From Apostichopus californicus (taxonomy: Eukaryota; Echinodermata; Holothuroidea; Aspidochirotida; Stichopodidae), in assembly GCA_020650975.1 (NCBI GenBank), contig JAIPMN010001206.1, positions 1 to 40,484 of the forward strand: a stretch of 40,484 nucleotides of DNA, given 5' to 3'. A program made the translations under genes and the position numbers. The stretch's first letter is position 1, and each line of letters opens with the position of its first letter. Of the stretch, positions 34,862 to 40,484 are shown piece after piece. The notes under the pieces are model-generated. The model made no database searches and had not been told where the DNA came from. It saw nothing but the letters and a program-made list of their open reading frames with translations.

Positions 34862-34960
34862 GACCCGCTTACCTGTCTCCCCACAACCTTAGCACCGCAT
34901 GCTACCATGTCTAGTATGCCCTGGTAATCTTTTAACACTGTGCACCCTCACTGACCTCCA
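34862..34960 (-). repeat. Dispersed GACAGGTAAG-family repeat copy, inverted
   Basis: On the minus strand: GAGGTCAGTGAGGGTGCAC, AGTGTTAAAAGATTACCAG, ATGGTAGCATGCGGTGCTAA, then TTGTGGGGAGACAGGTAAGC. This copy is sense to CHSY transcription, so its CAG|GTAAGC is a consensus 5' splice donor inside the CHSY intron. Confidence 0.65.
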
Positions 34961-35014
34961 GTGAACTCCTTCTTATTTTACCACTCTAAAGTGTCTTACA
35001 CGTTTTCGTATTGG

Positions 35015-35114
35015 GAAAAATTTTTCTTCGAAATTCGGAGTCTAGAACTCCTATAAGGAACCTCTAGCGTATTAATCCAAGGTATTCCGGGCGAATTTCG
35101 AAGAAAAATTTTTC
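35015..35114. repeat. Perfect 23-bp inverted repeat, 54-bp spacer
   Basis: 35015-35037 (GAAAAATTTTTCTTCG...) and 35092-35114 (...CGAAGAAAAATTTTTC) are exact reverse complements. Each arm is partly self-palindromic (GAAAAATTTTTC, TTCGAA). It could be the core of a MITE or a simple hairpin; no flanking duplication seen. Confidence 0.8.
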
Positions 35115-35737
35115 GATTTCCACTCAAGTCTTGTTTATAGGCAAGCATAATTATAGCCATAAGGTTCTAACCACCACAGCTACTGTAAACCACAAAAATC
35201 AAATCCAAGCAAAAAAAAAAAGAGAAAAAAATCAAAGTTATGGTACAGTGTATACACCACCAAAGATGCTAAAACCATGGAGGTAAAAACAGACCTCCAT
35301 GCTAAAACAAGCTTTTAGTAACATACTGTGACAATTTACAACAAAGCATATATATGCCACTGTGTATACAAAATGTGAAGTTAAAACAATAGTTTCCATA
35401 AAGCCTGCAGCCTGATCACTAATCAACTCAACTCTGCTTTCATGACCCAGTTTGTTTCCGATGGTAGTGGCGACCTATGAACATACAACCGAGGTTGTAC
35501 TGTATGAGCTTATAAATCCAGACATGATAATAAACAATGGCATGCACATAGACCTGACCTTGAAGCCAGTTATTTTACAAAAACTAAGCAGCCATTCACC
35601 CAACACCAAACACTGATAACAACAGTTCCAGAGAACTGGATCAAATAGAAATCCGAGCACAAAACGAACATTCTAGAAACTCTGGGTGGTAGAATGAGAG
35701 GGTAGGTCATTGGCCCGAGGGTCCGGTCAAAGAGGGC

Positions 35738-35822
35738 GCAGTGTTAAAAGGTAATACCAGTTCACTCTACACATGGTAGAACGTGAGTGCTGAGGTTATG
35801 AGGAGAAAGGTAAGCGAGGAGC
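35738..35822 (+). repeat. Dispersed GACAGGTAAG-family repeat copy
   Basis: Contains GCGCAGTGTTAAAAGGTAAT, ACATGGTAGAACGTGAGTGC, TGAGGTTATGAGGAGAAAGG and TAAGCGAGGAG. The donor-like core is altered to AAAGGTAAGCG. Confidence 0.65.
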
Positions 35823-35961
35823 ACCGTACTCCTTCACGTTGGTTGGGTATCCAATTTACCATTTTAGCTCAACCGTTTTGCACTATTTTTACTTCTTTAC
35901 ATGTTTTATAACTCCGTTTTGACACCGTTATGAATACAGGGGAGAGTTATGGTACAGAGGT

Positions 35962-36003
35962 TCTTGTGAAGAGACAGGTACAGTTAGTGAGAAGTGAAGT
36001 ATT
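35962..36003 (+). repeat. Dispersed GACAGGTAAG-family repeat, partial copy
   Basis: AGAGACAGGTACAGTTAGTG followed by AGAAGTGAAGTA matches the 3' half of the family with small differences. Confidence 0.45.
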
Positions 36004-36593
36004 CAATGAAGTACAACCCAACTGAAAATACACAGTTAATTGTGGGAACCTATTAAAGATACATGTTTGGCGGCTATTTTGAGGCTACTGATCAACGTAT
36101 TTATAAACAATATATGATACCAATAGTTGGTACAGTATGGGCTGGTGTCTTCAAAATTCAGGTATATTGTAAGGATGTACAATTAGCAAGTACCTTTATT
36201 CCTTTAACCTACTGTACTGTACAGCATTGTGCTTGATGACTAAAATAATGTCCGCATAATATGCAGGCCTGTGCTTAGAATGCAGTACTGTACATGCAAG
36301 TAGACTTCAATGTTCCCTCCGATGAGACTTTATTTAATTATATGATAAACTTCAAACTTATGGATTTGCACAAAGTTATTGTGACTATCCAGGTGCTACC
36401 AATGGCTTACCAAAGACAGTAGACACCCAATGCATGTGAAGCAAAAGTAGATCTAAAGGTCAGAAAATCATAACAATTCTCTTGTTAGGAGAATTATTAT
36501 GACTATGGAAATAAACCTGACAAACTATCTTGCTCTACTGTACCTGTTGAGCACTGTATGTTGAATGTCTATTATATAGTAATTGCAATAAAG

Positions 36594-37285
36594 GAATTTA
36601 GGGGTCGTGTTTGATACACATAAGTCTATGAACGCACATGTCAAATCATTATGTGCTAGTCTCACTTTTCAACTTCAAAATATTACACGGATACGTAGAT
36701 TTTTAGACATTGACACTATCTTGTCGTTCGTTGTCTGATTCTCTCTAGGCTGGATTATGGAAATTCCCTGCTTCTTGGCTGTAACAAGAGTAACATCCAG
36801 AGGGTGCAACGTATCCAAAACTGGGCGGCGAAACTTGTGCGTCAAGCTTTAAAGTATGATCATGCGACCCCTTATTTACATAAACTACATTGGCTTCCTG
36901 TCGAAGTGAGAATTATTTTCAAAGTTATGGTTCTAGTTTATAAGTGTTTAAGCAGTACCGCCCCCGCATACTGTACTTTTATGTGCTTGTCTCTCTCGTT
37001 ACTGCTCTGGTAGATCAAACTTACGCTCTGCTTTTGACACCACACTCCTCACTGAACCCAGTACCATCAGAACCCTCAAGTCAGCGGAGGGCAAATCTTT
37101 CTTTTTTATTGCCCACGCATCTGGAATAGCCTACCTGTTAGCATTAGGAGTTGATCGTTCTCTGTCCATTTTCAAGAAAGCTTTGAAAACTTATCTATAT
37201 TCTAAGATTTAGCTTTCTTTTTGTAAAGCGCTACGATCTCGATGTTAGCAGCGCTATATAAGTGTCTAATATGTATGTATGTATG
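36594..37285 (+). mobile_element. LINE (CR1/L2-type) reverse-transcriptase 3' end, inactive
   Basis: Reading frames with breaks show LGVVFDTHKSMNAHV, then RLDYGNSLLLGCNKSNIQRV, QRIQNWAAKLVRQALKYDHA and TPYLHKLHWLPVEVRIIFKV, and later SIFKKALKTYLYSKI followed by a stop. These are the thumb and C-terminal hallmarks of non-LTR retrotransposon ORF2 of the CR1/L2 group. The element ends AAGCGCTACG...GCGCTATATAAG plus an (ATGT)n tail. It is truncated at the 5' end, with an early stop and at least two frameshifts. Confidence 0.85.
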
Positions 37286-37594
37286 TATGAATGTGATTAA
37301 TTTTGTAATTTGGCTGTTTATGGTGACCAATTTCGGCTATTCTAGCATATTTGGGTTTAGTGCTATTACAGTTGCAGTTTTACCCCTCCAATTTAGTTTG
37401 ATGGGGGAGATCTGCATAGATTTCCCATATCCAAATTAAGAGTGATCAGTACGTATTAGTCCAAAAATGTATATAACGCTGCCTTTCCGGGGTTCATGGA
37501 CCGTGAAATTAGGTGGGTATGTGAATTGTTCTGCCAGTGCAATCCAGCACTTAAATGAAGTCTTTCTGTGCAATGTTGTGACTCTTTAAAGCTG

Positions 37595-37946
37595 GAATTA
37601 AAGTAAACAGTAATCATCAAAGGTATAAATTAACATATAATACAGTATGTTAACACAGCAGCTCATTTATTGTGAGTCATGACAATTAAATATGCTGCTC
37701 ACTACTGTGAATATTAAAGCAATGTGTAAAAGTAAGTTGGCCTGACGTTTCGATCCTAGCAGGATCTTCTTCAAAGGCTAAAAAAAAAATAAAAATTAAA
37801 GCAAAGCAGAATTAAAGTTACAAACAGTAATCATCAAAGGTTATATATTAACATATAATATGTAAACACAGCAGTTCATTTATTGTGAGTCATGACAATT
37901 GATATACAGTATGCTGCTCACTACTGTGAATATTAAAGCAAAGCAG
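37595..37946. repeat. Tandem duplication, ~214 bp unit, second copy partial
   Basis: 37595-37722 and 37809-37946 share AACAGTAATCATCAAAGGT, TTAACATATAATA, ACACAGCAG-TCATTTATTG, GAGTCATGACAATT and GCTGCTCACTACTGTGAATA. A Penelope-type tail motif sits between the two copies. Confidence 0.8.
37736..37779 (-). mobile_element. Penelope-like element tail motif, minus strand
   Basis: The reverse complement reads GAAGAAGATCCTGCTAGGAT, then CGAAACGTCAGGCC. This is the characteristic sequence found just downstream of the GIY-YIG endonuclease frame in Penelope-like retroelements. Only the tail is present. Confidence 0.5.
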
Positions 37947-40484
37947 ACACATTGAAAAAAAAGAAAAAGATGTGATGTATACTGGTGTCATCCAAGATTC
38001 CAACACGTATATCTAGATCTACCTACTGGAAGATCTTTTCTAACGTTCAGGCTGCTCCACTGGAGATTCACTTAAAACTGAAACATGAGAATCTTGTGCC
38101 ACTTTCAGACTTTTAATGTTCTCTACTGTATACACACATGTATGCAGCCAGTGATAAAAGCTGTAGAACTATACCGTACACACAATAAGTGTTGGAGGCT
38201 TCGTTCCATTTTGACATCACATACTATGCACGCACTATGGAGTATTAACCCCCAATTTAACTAAATGATGTAACCTACCAAATACAACCATGTAGAGCCC
38301 TAATCAAATCAAGCTACAGCTTTGTATTAATTGTAAAAAAAGTACATAGAATACACTTCTGTCATATTAACCATGATGAGGTACAATGCCTAGTCCTAGA
38401 TTATAATTGAGGTTTAATTCAGCAAATTAAGATTGACTGGCAATTTGTCAACCACTTCTTGGTCATTACTGTACATATACACTAAATGTGAAACTTGATC
38501 ATAGCAAACTCAACTATTCTTAGTTTAGTGTGGAATAAACTGTATTAAATAAACATCGACTTTAATACCAAATCAGTATCTGATGGCAAAAACACCAGCG
38601 CATGGGGAAACAAGTTGAGAGCCAATTAATAGCCAGAGAAGGGTGTTGAAAGGGTCAAATGTCACACAGCAGGTCCTGTGATATAGAATTGCAGCAGACG
38701 GTAATACATACTATTCCACAGATACCAAAATGATGAGTAGCTTTAATGTTATACAAACAAGTTTAAAGATATCCACCCTTGAAACACTCATTACTAATTC
38801 ACCAATCTAGGATGACCAATTAATGCACACTTAAAGGAGGGTAGGGTATTGCGTGTTCAACATTCTATGAAAATATCTTCAAAGTTCACCACCAGTCCAG
38901 TTGTTCACATACTTTCGGGCACAACTGCCATGCAAAAAGATATGCCCACGATGAAAAACTTTGATTTAGAAAGATTCTTGTATATATCTATTCTTTGCAT
39001 TGCTTGGATAATCATATGATATATTAACACATACCTGGATACACATCACTTTAAAATCTAGCTAAAAAAATCTCAGGTGGTCTCTTACTGTACAGTATAT
39101 ACAGTAACCTGTTGACTGAATCTTATAAATAAATATAGTACACACTACTGCAGTACACATAACAATTTGTTTTGGTCACCACAAATTTATGCAGTTTTAC
39201 ACTTTAATTTGCAAGCATTTTTTAGTTTCTGTTTTCAAGTTTCTGTGTACATAGTTTCATAATTTCTGAGTCTTATTTGATGAGTGGAGAAAACTAAGTT
39301 TACAGATTAATGTTTAACTCATACAGACACCTAATCTTTCCTAGCTTTCACAGTCCAGTGTTACAGTAGTATATGTATTAACATTTAAACTGTAATGTTT
39401 CTTTGCACTGTACACATAGCTCATCACTACTGTACTACTCCAGTACTCCTATCATACACAGTAGCACAGAGTACAGTACATATTATTCTAGTGTACTATT
39501 CCTTTAAGTTACCTCTACAATGAGGAGGACCCGCTGTGCTCAGTAGCACTGTGGCACTGCAGTAGACATGTCAATGTGTCAAGTTCACAGTGGTATTACT
39601 CAAATTTTGTCTGAGAATGCTGACAACTTCCGATTGATTTCCTTCCAAAGATCGAGGAAAGCTGATTGTGGAAAGGCAACAATATTGTACTGAGTTGTGT
39701 AGAGCAACTTTATTTGAAGGACATCTGTTGCCCCCCCCCCCTTCCCCCCCAAAAAACAGACACTGAGAATGTTGTTTCCTATCCTGTGTAATTAAAGTAT
39801 ACCAGGTAGTGCACCACCATATAAATGGGTGGTATGATGTCAGTCTCCATATATGGGCAAACAAGTGCAACTGTATATACAGCAGTTTCCTGTTACTGTA
39901 CAAGTGATGTCACCTGCTGCATCAGGGTGAATCCCCTTAGAACATGGATACACTGCCATACATACTTGTATAGTATCTTACTGTAGTAAGTGGAATCATG
40001 TTTCTGGACAGGGCTGGAAAAGTTACCATCTTTCATACCTTGGATATATATTTCATAACTTACATTGCCATGAGCTAACCTGTCTCCATGCAATTGTACT
40101 TAACGTCACTCTACCTTATATCATAGTGAACTGGTAACCTTCTTAGCACTGTATCTAAGCAATGGGTCACTTCTGGGCACTGACCCTCTCTCTCCTTTTA
40201 CCACCCACTGTCCAGACGTTTGAGGCATTACTTGGACATTGTAATCCATTTGAATCTCATAACTGGTTTCCCACGGGACAGCTTTCATGGTAATTACTGT
40301 ACCTAAACACATTTGTGTTCCCTAATTAGGGTGTAGGGTGTACAGTAATATAAACAATTTGCCTGTTCACTCCGGACAGGTGAACCGATAGTGCCAATAT
40401 TGTGAGGAGAAAGCAAGCAAAGAAAGAAAGGTATAAATTTTGATGACATATTTTTGGGGGATCTGGGAATAGAGCATTTCTGCC
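37947..40484. other. CHSY intron to window edge, no gene seen
   Basis: AT-rich, with many TACTGTA/GTACAGTA words and a C-run at about 39730-39748. A degraded dispersed-repeat end lies at about 40394-40432 (TTGTGAGGAGAAAGCAAGC). No minus-strand frame resembles CHSY. Confidence 0.4.

Larger units (their letters stand above)
25434..40484 (-). other. CHSY intron upstream of the terminal exon (inferred, >=15 kb)
   Basis: The acceptor at 25434-25439 (CTACAG on the minus strand, after a pyrimidine-rich tract) ends an intron. Nothing on either strand from here to the window edge resembles the missing galactosyltransferase half (no RADDDVY-type motif, no long minus frame). The missing exon or exons should therefore lie beyond 40484. 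The stretch is repeat-dense; the individual elements are listed separately. Confidence 0.65.

Noticed and set aside
40121..40312. 63-codon minus-strand frame near the window edge, tested as a CHSY exon
   Set aside because: No DxD-type or conserved CHSY residues; consistent with chance.

Overview
This is a piece of a eukaryotic, clearly metazoan, genome. It has spliced genes with long introns, AT-rich noncoding DNA, many poly-C/poly-T tracts, decayed LINE reverse-transcriptase tails, tRNA-headed SINEs, a Penelope-type tail motif and several inverted-repeat MITE-like elements. The style fits a marine invertebrate deuterostome; an echinoderm is plausible, but the sequence alone does not prove this. 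There are no bacterial operons, no CRISPR array and no rRNA.

Two protein-coding genes can be supported, and they converge. On the + strand (TATA box 4070-4077, exons 4244-4280, 10476-10697 and 11435-11730), three exons joined by phase-1 introns encode a 184-residue protein. It has a signal peptide, an acidic [F/I]EPxESD repeat, a Gly/Ala-rich stretch, one transmembrane segment and a short basic tail. I recognise no family. On the - strand, 25433-23874 is one large terminal exon of a chondroitin sulfate synthase (CHSY1/CHSY3 type). It carries the whole GalNAc-transferase half with DVD and GWGFEDVDL motifs. The exon starts exactly at a splice acceptor, so its first ATG is an internal codon. The N-terminal galactosyltransferase half is not visible, and 25434-40484 is best read as about 15 kb of CHSY intron.

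Layout: 1-4069 is noncoding with a short tandem repeat, a GGGCCC-rich MITE and a minus-strand tRNA-headed SINE. 4070-11923 is the three-exon gene; its 6.2 kb first intron holds a LINE/SINE terminus and a pyrimidine-rich block. 11924-23873 is the spacer between the two 3' ends, including the CHSY 3' UTR. It holds a U2 snRNA-derived fragment, a G-rich minisatellite, a ~350-bp fold-back palindrome, a perfect small hairpin, a SINE and a series of C-runs. 23874-25433 is the CHSY exon. 25434-40484 is the repeat-dense CHSY intron: a MITE with a 9-bp flanking duplication, a second MITE-like element, two LINE 3' fossils, a SINE, a Penelope tail, two local tandem duplications, and a cluster of an apparently uncharacterised dispersed repeat whose core contains a consensus 5' splice donor.

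The strongest candidates for something undescribed are the dispersed donor-bearing repeat family, the long fold-back palindrome at 18919-19265, the U2-headed fragment near 14.0 kb, and the unrecognised small membrane protein.
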